A stretch of DNA of 18,478 nucleotides, from assembly GCA_023412755.1 (NCBI GenBank), contig JAEZCB010000250.1:1-18478 (forward strand), written 5' to 3'. A program made the position numbers and the translations under genes. Shown in pieces: positions 7,489 to 16,100 of the stretch. The notes beneath the pieces were generated by a model that worked only from the letters and a program-made list of their open reading frames with translations, had not been told where the DNA came from and searched no databases. The DNA is from Bacteroidota bacterium. GTDB lineage: Bacteria; Bacteroidota; Bacteroidia; Flavobacteriales_F; PHOS-HE28. Position 1 is the stretch's first letter; every line of letters starts with the position of its first letter.

Positions 7489-9624
7489 TTAACGATCCGG
7501 GGCCACTACTAACCGATGGTTTGTAACGATCGCACCCTGTTCGATACGCAGCAGATACTGCCCGCTTGCCACGTTTTCAAGGCCCATGATCACCTGATCA
7601 CTCGTGGAACGCTGGCTGCTGACCAGCCTTCCCTGGACATCCAGAAGCATGATCGTGGCAGGACCATCACCCGGTAGATGGATGTTCACCAGTCCCTGAG
7701 TAGGATTCGGGAAGATGGTGATCCCTGCCGCATCCGTATCCAGTACCTGGGAAGACACGCTGATGTTCACAGAATAATCCTCCGTTTCCCCGTAGACATA
7801 GTCAAAGCAGGGATCGGTGGGCGAGGGCTCATTCTCGAGATGATAGACTCCCCGGATGCGCAACCGCGTAACACCAAGATGCGCTGTGTTGGGTACGGTG
7901 AATTGGATCATCTGCATCTCATAGGGGGCCGTGGTGGTGAATTCGCCCAGCTTTTCATCACTGCTGAAGCTGTTGTTCTGATCGTGATCGATCCACGCAG
8001 CGAAATTATCCGTCTGGTATGCTCCGCTTTCGATGAAGAGGCTGTAACTGTTGTTGCGGTAGATAGTGGTGGACATGGCCGTAAGGTCATTGTAGCTGGC
8101 ACCACCCGTGCTGCCACTATTGGTGTTGGACAGGGTGTTCAGCATCACCGTATTGATATAATCACCGTCAGTGGTCCCTTCTTGCGAAGTGGGGATGCAA
8201 TAACCGCCACCTCCAGAGCTGGTGATCATTATCCCATAATCCTCCGTCTCGCCATAGGTATAATTGAAACAGGGATCTGCCGGAGCAGGTTCCCCCTGGT
8301 CCAGGTAAACGCCCCTTACACGCAACACGGTAGTACCAGTGAGGGCTCCAACTGGTACGGTGAAATCGATGGTGCCTGTTTCGCCGCTCATGGTCGTGCT
8401 GAATTCCCCGAGCTTCTCGCCACTGCTGAGCGTTCCATTTTGGTCAAAGTCTATCCACGCCGCATAACTGTTCGGTGCGTAATTCCCGCCCTGTATGGTG
8501 ATCGTGTGGGTGCTTCCCTGCTGGAGACTGGCATTGTATAGGCCTGTGTAGTCGTTATAGGTGGGACCACCCACTCCACCACTGTTGGTATTTACAATGG
8601 TACCGAGTGTGACGGAATTGATGAAATCGCCTTCACCGGTGCCAACCTCGGATGTGGGTATGCACAATGTGCCTGGGTTGGGATCCCCACACGCGGTGGA
8701 ATTCAACAGACTGGCGCGGACACCCTGCAGGATACTGCGCATATAACTGCTCTGTTGGTTGGTGTACATCACCGAGCAATTGCTGTAATCCATGAAGTTC
8801 TCATACTGTGTGAGCACGCCGCACTTCATCAGGCTGGTGTTCGCGCAGGAAAAGGTCGGCGTATCGGTGTTTGGGGTATCGGTGAAGCCGTCGTCAGTGC
8901 CGCAGCCCCCATCGCCCCAGGGGTGCTCCAGGCCCAGATAATGGCCTATCTCATGGGTGGCGGTGCGCGCACCAGCGGGCAGCCCGTATTGATAGTCGAT
9001 CACCAATCCATCGATGTTGGTGCCCACCACTCCGCCCACCGGCAGGTAGGCATAGCCCAGTGTGATCTGGCCACCCGTGGCACCGCTGGAGATGTCGCAG
9101 ATCCAGATGTTGAGGTATTGGGAAGGGTTCCAGGCGGAAATGCCCAGTGGGGGCGATTTCATCGCATCCGTTTGTGTATCCGGATCGAACCAGGTGTCCG
9201 ACGTGGGTGTGCGGGTGATCCCGGTGGTGGGGTTGCCCAGAGGATCCACCTGCGCAAGGCAGAATTGGATGTCGGGGTTCCCTATGCTGGAATTGAAAGT
9301 GGGCCTTACCCCGCTGATATCTGGATTGCTCTGGGAGAAATCCGCGTTCATTTGATCGATCATTGCCTGTATGGCGGAACTCGGCACATTCTCGGCTGGG
9401 GTATTGTACACCACATGCACCACCACGGTCACGGTGAGTGTCTGCCCGGCACGGGGATCAATGGCCAGGTCTGGCAGCGCTTTCCTGATGTCGGGCTTCA
9501 AGCCCTGCTGTTGAAGAAAACGTTCCGTGATCCGCGTGGCCGTGCAGCGGGAATGATCATGGTCCTGCGCCTTGGAAATGGCAGCGGACAGCAACAATAC
9601 CGAGAAGAGGAGGGGTCTGGTCAT
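7489..9624 (-). CDS. Secreted M43-type zinc metallopeptidase with two GEVED repeats and T9SS sorting domain
   Basis: A 711-residue extracellular protease. Signal peptide MTRPLLFSVLLLSAAISKAQ (1-20), propeptide-like stretch, then the catalytic domain (about 60-310) with the extended zinc motif HEIGHYLGLEH (224-234) and a Met-turn in FMDYSNC (M278), as in cytophagalysin/pappalysin-like M43 peptidases. Cysteines at 241, 260, 268 and 283 are placed as in that family. Two tandem GEVED units follow (about 321-467 and 476-620), each starting CIPTS and ending YGETEDY, probably adhesion or carbohydrate-binding beta domains. Residues about 635-711 are a T9SS type A sorting domain (TIFPNPTQGLVNIHL). All zinc ligands are present, so activity is expected; substrate unknown. 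It has its own promoter-like box and terminator, so is probably monocistronic. Confidence 0.95.
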   Translation of the reverse strand: MTRPLLFSVLLLSAAISKAQDHDHSRCTATRITERFLQQQGLKPDIRKALPDLAIDPRAGQTLTVTVVVHVVYNTPAENVPSSAIQAMIDQMNADFSQSNPDISGVRPTFNSSIGNPDIQFCLAQVDPLGNPTTGITRTPTSDTWFDPDTQTDAMKSPPLGISAWNPSQYLNIWICDISSGATGGQITLGYAYLPVGGVVGTNIDGLVIDYQYGLPAGARTATHEIGHYLGLEHPWGDGGCGTDDGFTDTPNTDTPTFSCANTSLMKCGVLTQYENFMDYSNCSVMYTNQQSSYMRSILQGVRASLLNSTACGDPNPGTLCIPTSEVGTGEGDFINSVTLGTIVNTNSGGVGGPTYNDYTGLYNASLQQGSTHTITIQGGNYAPNSYAAWIDFDQNGTLSSGEKLGEFSTTMSGETGTIDFTVPVGALTGTTVLRVRGVYLDQGEPAPADPCFNYTYGETEDYGIMITSSGGGGYCIPTSQEGTTDGDYINTVMLNTLSNTNSGSTGGASYNDLTAMSTTIYRNNSYSLFIESGAYQTDNFAAWIDHDQNNSFSSDEKLGEFTTTAPYEMQMIQFTVPNTAHLGVTRLRIRGVYHLENEPSPTDPCFDYVYGETEDYSVNISVSSQVLDTDAAGITIFPNPTQGLVNIHLPGDGPATIMLLDVQGRLVSSQRSTSDQVIMGLENVASGQYLLRIEQGAIVTNHRLVVAPDR
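7765..8664 (-). repeat. Tandem duplicated GEVED module inside the peptidase gene
   Basis: Residues 321-467 (8224-8664) and 476-620 (7765-8199) are two diverged copies with a period of about 155 residues. Shared landmarks in order are CIPTS, a GDFIN/GDYIN, NTNSG, GGxxYNDLT-like, YAAWID/FAAWID, DQN, EKLGEF, LRVRGVY/LRIRGVY, EPxPxDPCF and YGETEDY. Divergence at most other positions points to an old duplication. Confidence 0.85.
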
Positions 9625-9631
9625 GGCGCCG

Positions 9632-9639
9632 CGAATTTA
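9632..9639 (-). promoter_or_regulatory. Candidate -7 box TAAATTCG of the metallopeptidase gene
   Basis: The minus strand reads TAAATTCG, one base off TAnnTTTG, with seven bases to the ATG at 9624. The 79-base gap to rpe holds no other good box. A TTTG about 28 bases further upstream is too far for the usual -33/-7 spacing. Confidence 0.4.
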
Positions 9640-9703
9640 TCCGCGAGCCCAATAGCAGCAGGGTTTTCAAAGAATTAATTACCCACCCCCACAGGGATCC
9701 TGA

Positions 9704-10354
9704 TCAAGGCCGTGAGAGCATGGTGATGGCCGCTGCCGGATCAGGCGCCCCGAATACGCTATTGCCCGCTACGAGCACATCGGCCCCTGCATCCACAAGT
9801 TCTTTTGCATTCCCGGTGCATACGCCACCATCGATCTCTATCAAGGCCTGCGATCCGGTCCGTTCCCGAAGCTCCTTCAACTGGGCGATCTTTTCGAAGG
9901 TGCGCTTAATGAATTTCTGACCGCCGAAACCGGGGTTCACGCTCATCACGCATACCAGGTCCATCTCTTCAAGAAGATCCTCCATCAGTGCTACGTTGGT
10001 GTGCGGATTCAGTGCCACGCCTGCTTTCATGCCTGCTGCCCGGATGGCCTGGACCGTACGATGAAGATGTGTGCAGGCTTCGTAATGCACCGTGAGAACA
10101 TCCGCTCCCGCATCGCGGAAGGCGCCGATGTATTTATCCGGCTCCAAGATCATCAGGTGCACGTCGAAGGTCTTGGTGGTGAGTGGGCGTATGGCCTTTA
10201 TCACCGGTAACCCAAAGCTGATGTTGGGCACGAACACGCCATCCATTACATCCAGATGCAGCCATGGGGCCTCACTGTCATCCACCAAACGCACAGCATC
10301 CTGCAGGTTGGCGAAGTCGGCGGAAAGGAGGGAGGGTGCGATGATGTGGGCCAT
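9704..10354 (-). CDS. rpe: Ribulose-phosphate 3-epimerase
   Basis: Interconverts ribulose 5-phosphate and xylulose 5-phosphate in the pentose phosphate pathway; cytosolic metal-dependent TIM barrel. The frame is open upstream to 10462, overlapping the sigma factor gene, but ATG 10354 gives the family's typical start MAHIIAPSLLSADFANL and is preceded by a perfect TACATTTG box, so the product is 216 residues, the usual length. Active-site motifs: WLHLDVMDGVFVPNISFG (metal-binding His and Asp), FDVHLMI, VMSVNPGFGGQKF, and EIDGGV with the second catalytic Asp. It follows the sigma factor gene by 82 bases on the same strand. Confidence 0.97.
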   Translation of the reverse strand: MAHIIAPSLLSADFANLQDAVRLVDDSEAPWLHLDVMDGVFVPNISFGLPVIKAIRPLTTKTFDVHLMILEPDKYIGAFRDAGADVLTVHYEACTHLHRTVQAIRAAGMKAGVALNPHTNVALMEDLLEEMDLVCVMSVNPGFGGQKFIKRTFEKIAQLKELRERTGSQALIEIDGGVCTGNAKELVDAGADVLVAGNSVFGAPDPAAAITMLSRP

Positions 10355-10360
10355 GGACGG

Positions 10361-10368
10361 CAAATGTA
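10361..10368 (-). promoter_or_regulatory. -7 promoter box TACATTTG of rpe
   Basis: A perfect TAnnTTTG match on the minus strand with six bases to the rpe ATG, exactly the spacing seen at purK. It lies in the short gap after the sigma factor gene and supports both the chosen start and independent transcription of rpe. Confidence 0.6.
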
Positions 10369-10421
10369 CCGGTCGCCATGAATGAGCGAGCGGCACATGG
10401 GGATGCGCCGCTCTACGAAAG

Positions 10422-10447
10422 ACCTGGGGAAAGACCCTAACCCAGGT
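10422..10447 (-). terminator. Weak hairpin at the end of the sigma factor gene
   Basis: ACCTGGG (10422-10428) and CCCAGGT (10441-10447) can pair as a 7-bp stem with a 12-base loop that contains the stop codon of the sigma factor gene. Only a short CTTTC follows on the minus strand, so it may attenuate readthrough into rpe and not terminate fully. Confidence 0.25.
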
Positions 10448-11303
10448 ACGCACGCAGCACAACGCTGCGGCTCGTGTGTTTCAAACGTTTGATCGCCTTT
10501 TCCTTGATCTGGCGCACACGCTCACGTGTAAGGTCGAACTTCTGGCCTATCTCCTCCAGCGTGTGTGGCTGGTTCCCGTTCAAGCCGAAATAGAACCGGA
10601 TGACATCCGCTTCGCGGCCGGAAAGAGAATCCAGTGAGCGCTCGATCTCGTTGCGCAGGCTGTCCGTCATCAAGGTCTCCAACGGGCTGGGCGTGGCCTC
10701 GTTCTTCATCACGTCCATCATGGTGCCACTATCGTCGCCTTCGCGCAACGGCGCATCCATGCTCACATGCCTGCTGGTGTTGCTCATGCTGCTCTTCACT
10801 TCATCAAGGGTCATCTCCAGCATGTCCGCGAGTTCGTGTGCGGTAGGTGGCCGTTCGTATTCCTGCTCCAGCTTCGCGAACGCCTTGTTGATCTTGTTGA
10901 TCGATCCGATCTTGTTCAGCGGAAGCCTTACGATCCGCGCCTGCTCGGCGAGACTTTGCAGGATCTGCTGGCGGATCCACCACACCGCATAGCTGATGAA
11001 TTTGAAGCCGCGCGTCTCATCGAAACGCTTGGCCGCCTTGATCAATCCGAGGTTGCCTTCGCTGATCAGATCGGGAAGCGAAAGTCCCTGGCCCTGGTAC
11101 TGTTTGGCCACGGAGACCACGAAACGCAGATTGGCTTTGGCCAGTTTTTCCAAGGCTTCATCATCGCCCTGCTTGATCTTCACAGCGAGTTCCACTTCCT
11201 CCTCGGCAGTGATCAATTTCACCCGCCCTATCTCCTGCAAATACTTGTCAAGAGAGGGGGTATCCCTATTGGTCACCTGCTTGGTGATCTTCAACTGCCG
11301 CAT
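10437..11303 (-). CDS. rpoD: Primary RNA polymerase sigma factor (Bacteroidota type)
   Basis: The housekeeping sigma subunit, which directs RNA polymerase to TAnnTTTG promoters in Bacteroidota. I start at ATG 11303 (MRQLKITKQVTNRD), the typical family start, and not at the ATG three codons upstream; the product has 288 residues. Region 1.2 is SLDKYLQEIGRVKLITAEEE. Region 2 holds LRFVVSVAKQYQGQGLSLPD, GNLGLIKAAKRFD and the -10-contact helix YAVWWIRQQILQSLAEQAR. Region 3 follows, and region 4 has the helix-turn-helix LEEIGQKFDLTRERVRQIKEK. The long region 1.1 of proteobacterial RpoD is absent, as is normal in this phylum. I find no good TAnnTTTG box directly upstream. Confidence 0.97.
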   Translation of the reverse strand: MRQLKITKQVTNRDTPSLDKYLQEIGRVKLITAEEEVELAVKIKQGDDEALEKLAKANLRFVVSVAKQYQGQGLSLPDLISEGNLGLIKAAKRFDETRGFKFISYAVWWIRQQILQSLAEQARIVRLPLNKIGSINKINKAFAKLEQEYERPPTAHELADMLEMTLDEVKSSMSNTSRHVSMDAPLREGDDSGTMMDVMKNEATPSPLETLMTDSLRNEIERSLDSLSGREADVIRFYFGLNGNQPHTLEEIGQKFDLTRERVRQIKEKAIKRLKHTSRSVVLRAYLG

Positions 11304-11446
11304 TCTTGCCATTATCGCGCTGTGTTTTTAGCGAAGAGTGCCGGTTGAACGGGCTGGCGATGTTGAAGGTTACCCGCAGGCCGATCGGCGCAGGCAACGG
11401 CGGTGGATCGGAAAAGGGCGGCATTTCATGAGGAGCAGAATGAGAA

Positions 11447-11467
11447 AAGCCGCCATGATGGCGGCTT
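11447..11467 (-). terminator. Rho-independent terminator, distal, of the T9SS two-gene unit
   Basis: AAGCCGCC (11447-11454) and GGCGGCTT (11460-11467) make a perfect 8-bp stem with a 5-base loop. On the minus strand GGCGGCTTTTCTCATTCT follows. It lies about 150 bases beyond the stop at 11616 and shares its stem sequence with the pnp terminator. Confidence 0.7.
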
Positions 11468-11518
11468 CTAGTGGTGATGCGATCGATCGGAATTTGGAAA
11501 ACCTCGGAAACAAAACCT

Positions 11519-11548
11519 CTGCTGGGTCTAACGAAGTGGACCCTGCAG
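11519..11548 (-). terminator. Terminator-like hairpin, proximal, of the T9SS two-gene unit
   Basis: On the minus strand CTGC-A-GGGTC, a 10-base loop, and GACCC-A-GCAG pair as nine base pairs around one A-A mismatch, followed by AGGTTTTGTTT. It lies about 70 bases after the stop at 11616. An alternative pairing ACCTCTG/CAGAGGT (11515-11521 with 11562-11568) would exclude the base of this stem. Confidence 0.45.
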
Positions 11549-11615
11549 TTTCCGATCACTCCAGAGGTCCAGTCTAGATGGGAACACAGGACCATGTAAT
11601 GCTGGCGGGCAGCAT

Positions 11616-13109
11616 CTATGGTCGTATCACCAATTTCTCGATGTGTTCAACCTGCCCTACGCGCAGCAATTCCACGATATATACACCAGCGGCTATGCCA
11701 CGTGTGTCCCATACCAGCTGGCCTTGTGCGCCTGCGGCCTGCATGTTATGGATGATCCGTCCCTGCGCATCGCGGATCTGCAGTTGCACAGTGCCTGCAT
11801 GGCCCGGCAGCGAATACCCCAGCCATAACCGCCCCTCATTGGGATTAGGCCATAAATGCAGCACGGGCTGGGCTTCTTCCTGCTCCTCCACATCTGTGGT
11901 GATCTCCTGCACATTGAGCCGGGTAATGAAGCGTTGCTCAGGGTAATTCGTAAGCCCATTGTCGTAGCCGCTGTAGGAACCGCAGACGTACATCTGGGTT
12001 GAATCAAGATTGAATATCGGTCGCAGTAAAGCCGCATTGGTGATAGTAGAGAATGTGAAAGGGCCGACACCCTGGCCATCGAAAGGAGCCAGTAATTGGC
12101 CTGTGGTATCGATCATGCAAATACCCTTACGCAATTGACCATTGACCTTCTTGAATTGGCCTGTGATGATCAGTGTACCGTTGCGCCAGCGTGTGATACC
12201 ATGCGCGGTGGCTCCGAATGGGGTGCTCAAGCCTTCACCTGCTGTGAATTGCGCGATCAAAAAGTCAGGATCCAGATCCCCATTGGGAAGGAAACGTACC
12301 AGTCTTAGCGTATCATCGGGTGCCTCAGTCCTAATGAAATTACCAGCAACATACACACGTCCATCTTCCAAGGGCAGATAATCATATGTCGCCCCCCAAT
12401 CCACACCAGTCCTGAACGTGGTATCCACACTTCCATTGGCATTCACCCGAAAGATCTTGTCTATCTCTTGCCCATCGAACTGGTCGCATGTGGTATTGCA
12501 GATGAACTGGCCATTGGGCAGTTCCTTGAAACGGTACACCGCACACTGCCCGCCCGTGCGGTGGGTGCGGGTGGTATCCAGGCATCCGGTTGGGGTAAGC
12601 CACATCAGTTGGTGTCGGCCCACGAAGCCCCGAATACTATCATGCAGCTGGTGGTTGCCGCTGATCAGCACACTGCCATCAGGGTACACATGATAGTCGC
12701 CGCCTTGCAGGGAGTTGAAGTAGCGGCAGGGGAAAAGGTTTGGTGAACCGAAAGTGGGATCCACCGCTCCATTCAGCATCATGCGCCGCAAAGTTTGCGC
12801 ATGACCTACATACATCCGGTCCTGCCATCTTGTAAGCTTTCCTCCACCAGCTCCCGTATTTTGGAATGATGGATCATGCATTCCAGTATTTTGAAAGCGC
12901 ATCATATAACGATCCGTTAGTTCCCCGGGCAGGCGCATTCTTCCGGAGGCTATCACGGTTCCATCCTCATTCAGCAGGAGCGAATTCACATTCTGTTGCA
13001 CCAGTTGCGTTTGGAAGGTTGGGTCCACCGTGAAATTCCATTGGGCACAGGCAACAATGGCCACCCCGAGGGTGGCCATTGAGCTTGTTATGCGGTTCCT
13101 GCCATTCAT
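11616..13109 (-). CDS. Secreted delta-60-type repeat protein with T9SS sorting domain
   Basis: A 497-residue protein, likely surface-bound or secreted by T9SS. Signal peptide MNGRNRITSSMATLGVAIVACAQ; ATG 13109 abuts the stop of the upstream gene (TAG-ATG), supporting this start and translational coupling. The body carries repeated units in which a DG-turn strand alternates with an NGxxDxxF motif: NEDGTVIASGRM, ANGSVDTTFRTG, EDGRVYVAGNF, PNGDLDPDF, NGTLIITGQF. This is the delta-60 (DUF5122-like) beta-propeller pattern. The last about 80 residues form a type A sorting domain (LHLWPNPNEGRLWLGYSL onward) that is 42/64 identical to that of the gene before it. No catalytic residues are recognised. 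A partner role with the 1540-residue protein is inferred from the coupling. Confidence 0.88.
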   Translation of the reverse strand: MNGRNRITSSMATLGVAIVACAQWNFTVDPTFQTQLVQQNVNSLLLNEDGTVIASGRMRLPGELTDRYMMRFQNTGMHDPSFQNTGAGGGKLTRWQDRMYVGHAQTLRRMMLNGAVDPTFGSPNLFPCRYFNSLQGGDYHVYPDGSVLISGNHQLHDSIRGFVGRHQLMWLTPTGCLDTTRTHRTGGQCAVYRFKELPNGQFICNTTCDQFDGQEIDKIFRVNANGSVDTTFRTGVDWGATYDYLPLEDGRVYVAGNFIRTEAPDDTLRLVRFLPNGDLDPDFLIAQFTAGEGLSTPFGATAHGITRWRNGTLIITGQFKKVNGQLRKGICMIDTTGQLLAPFDGQGVGPFTFSTITNAALLRPIFNLDSTQMYVCGSYSGYDNGLTNYPEQRFITRLNVQEITTDVEEQEEAQPVLHLWPNPNEGRLWLGYSLPGHAGTVQLQIRDAQGRIIHNMQAAGAQGQLVWDTRGIAAGVYIVELLRVGQVEHIEKLVIRP

Positions 13110-16100
13110 CTAAGGTTGGATCACCAATTTCCCAGTATGCTCAAGTAGCCCATTGCGTAGTAGCTCTATGGTGTAGATGCCTGGTGCCTTACCTCGCGTA
13201 TCCCACATCAGTTGGCCTTTCTCGCCTGCAGCCTGCATAGTGTGGATCATGCGCCCCTGTGCATCGCGTATGGATACCTGCAAGTCACCGCTGTTGCCGG
13301 GCAAGTGGTAGTTGAAAGATGCCCATGTGGTGGCCGGATTGGGGTGTATTTTGAGGAACGCCGAATGTTCACCATTTCCTTCCAGGTACGTAACCATAAG
13401 GGATTTCGGAGTGGGCGAACCGCCGGTGTAAGGTGATCGGCATATACGGTACTGTGCGCACAACAGATTACTTGCCCAAACAGCTGGCCGGTCATAATGC
13501 TCACCCACCAATTGCTCCAACTGGTGTACATCCTGGGCATTCAAACGGTATTCATCCCGTCCCGCTCCATAAGCATTGGCTAAAACGCTCACGTAGCTAT
13601 GCATACGCTGGCGTTCGGTCTGCTCCTTGCCGCGCAGTTCCCGCTCCTGGGGCATGGCGTCCAACAAGGCCAAAGCATCACTGTAGCGCCTTTGGTGCAA
13701 CAGCAAGCCGGTCTCCGCATAGCGCGCTGCATTGGTGCGCACCTGCTGCCATATCCAGCGCAGGCTGTCCGGATGGCTGCGCACACTATCGGTCCTGTAC
13801 AGATCCAGTAGATGATTCGCCGCTTGCGTCATGCGGGTATGCTTGCCTGCCATCTGGGCTTCCAAAGCGAATCGGTAAGTGCGCGTATCCCAACTGGACC
13901 GGATAGCGGCAACGGCATAGGTGGGCAGCGGATCGAAGGCTTCAAATTCCGCCCATTTCAAAAATCCATCCTTTTGGGTAGCCTCGGGATTGGCCACACA
14001 TATCTCTGTCTTTATGGCGACCGGCACACCTAGTTTGTTGATCAATTCCTGCAAGGATTGCACGCTCAAATAGGGACTGCGGGCAAGAAGGTAGTTTCGA
14101 AGATCCCAAATGTCCTGTGGCCATGTACTGATTATTTCCTGTACCACTTCATCTGTATTTCCCCCATCGATAAGTTGCTCGTACTGGTAGCGCAATGTGC
14201 CGTATTCATATTTGCTGGTACTAAGAATTGGTTTTAGCACCGCCACCGTGATAGTTCCGCCACCCGGCACCAAACCACCTGGCCCATCGCCGCAAGCGTT
14301 GCCCGTGCCGGTAATGGCCAATGGTTGCACATCTGTGGGATGGTTCATGGGCTGTTGGTCGGTGAAGGCGGGGTCGTAGTAGTAAGTGATGTTCGGTACC
14401 GCTACAGTGTTCTTGTCAAAGTCCCAGATGGTGTTCTGATCGAATTTGTTGCCAGCGGCCAAGGCAGGGTTGCCCTGGATCCCACGAATGGTATGGAATG
14501 CTTCATTCGCTTCATCTCCATTGGCCTTCCTGCTCATCAAGTTCGTGGCATTGCCATTGTTGGTATTGCATTGGAACTGCAGACCAATGGAGTTGGGGTT
14601 GCCGCCGTTCACATCGGCGCTGATCCCTTCTCCTGCGAAGCCGATCGTAAGATCACTGGCGGTGTTCTTGAATACGACTTCATTATGATCTTCCGTGTAG
14701 CCTACAACTACCCCTTCGAGCAATGAATTCACTGGTGCGGTGCCGGATCTTGCGATGGTGTTATCGCTTATGTTGAGACCCCAGCTTCGGGTGGTGAAGA
14801 TTCCGCGATGATGACCATCAAAATGCATGTCCTCAATGCCTTCCAGGGAAACTCCGAACCATTTGCCCATTTCGATGGTATTATGGCGTACCGTAATACC
14901 GGTTTCACCACTTACATATACTCCACAGATGTTATCTGTGAAGGTATTCCCTACCACTGTAGTGAACGGTCCGCCATAGATGGGGGTGGCATGAATCGCA
15001 TGATCCAGATTGCGGAAGATATTGGGTTCTCCTGTGATCAACAGTGGATCAGAGTTCGGCACAACATTGATCTCCGCATGGACCGCTTTGATGCCATGGC
15101 CCATTTCAATGCTGCTCCCGAAACTCGTTCTTTCATTAGTGAAAGTGTTACCAGTGAATAGGGCTCGCATACCACCGATACCGAAGAGATCGACGTGGGT
15201 TTTCGGAAACTCATCGGGATAATTCAACAGCCTCGTTGTACGGAAGGTGGTATTCTTGATCTTGGGGTACATGCTTGCCGCCCATGAACTCGGTCCATTC
15301 CCATTCTCAAACCAAAAGAGGCCAGCATGACGCGCTCTAATATCGATTTGATTGTTCTCAAAGAGACACTCATCGCTATTGATTATCCCTCCGGATAAGA
15401 AACCATTCTGAGACACTTGCATGGGCGAACAATCCACACCCACAAGAGCATTTCTAACGATGCCCCCACTATAAATGTTTACCGTACCTGATGTATACGG
15501 ATTAAAGTCCCATTGATAATAGGAATTTGCGAGGACGATGATCCCATCCCACATTCCAGGACCTTGACAATCATCGCTAGTGAGGGTTGCGTTCCGTATA
15601 TTGAGGACTGCACCAGGTTGGACGATGATATTGGTCAGGACGTTGGTCTGTCGCGTATCAGCGAACCGGATCGTTGCATTTTCGATCATAAGATCCGCTC
15701 CAGGTTGCACAACCACAGATCCACGAACAGACATATTCTGGTCCCAAATGACCGATCCCGTTATTGAATGAACTGTCTGATCCAAGGTATAGCTGCAGGG
15801 AGGATTCGTGCCGAAAACACCGAGCGATAGATTCCAGTAGGAACCGCTTGGCGTCACCTCAAGTTTGGTGGCACGTACCATGTACTCTTCACCTTCAATA
15901 TAAGTCAACTGAGGTAAGTCATTTGTGCCATCGAAGGTGATGGAAGTGCTTGGATGGAAGTCTGGATTCAGAAGCACGGGCACATCATCGACGATCTTGT
16001 AAACATGGTAGCCTCCACCAATGAGATCTGGTGCAGCTTCCCAGGTAAGATGCAGATAACCATTAGCATTGGCCGAAACCAGTGCTGAAGGCGTGGCCAC

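Larger units (their letters stand above)
11304..11615. other. 312-base noncoding gap between sigma factor and T9SS unit
   Basis: Holds two terminator-like hairpins for the upstream minus-strand unit (11447-11467 and 11519-11548) and, nearer the sigma factor gene, its presumed promoter region. No gene with recognisable product is seen. An open minus-strand frame crosses it but runs into the sigma factor gene and has no recognisable domain. Confidence 0.7.

Noticed and set aside
8755..9678. Long plus-strand open frame of about 307 codons opposite the metallopeptidase gene
   Set aside because: Antisense shadow of a well-supported gene; no domain or signal seen.
10355..10462. N-terminal extension of rpe into the sigma factor gene
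   Set aside because: The ATG at 10354 gives the standard family start and is preceded by a perfect -7 box.
11266..11595. 109-codon open frame on the minus strand overlapping the 5' end of the sigma factor gene
   Set aside because: It covers two hairpins, has no recognisable domain and overlaps a certain gene start; probably chance in GC-rich DNA.
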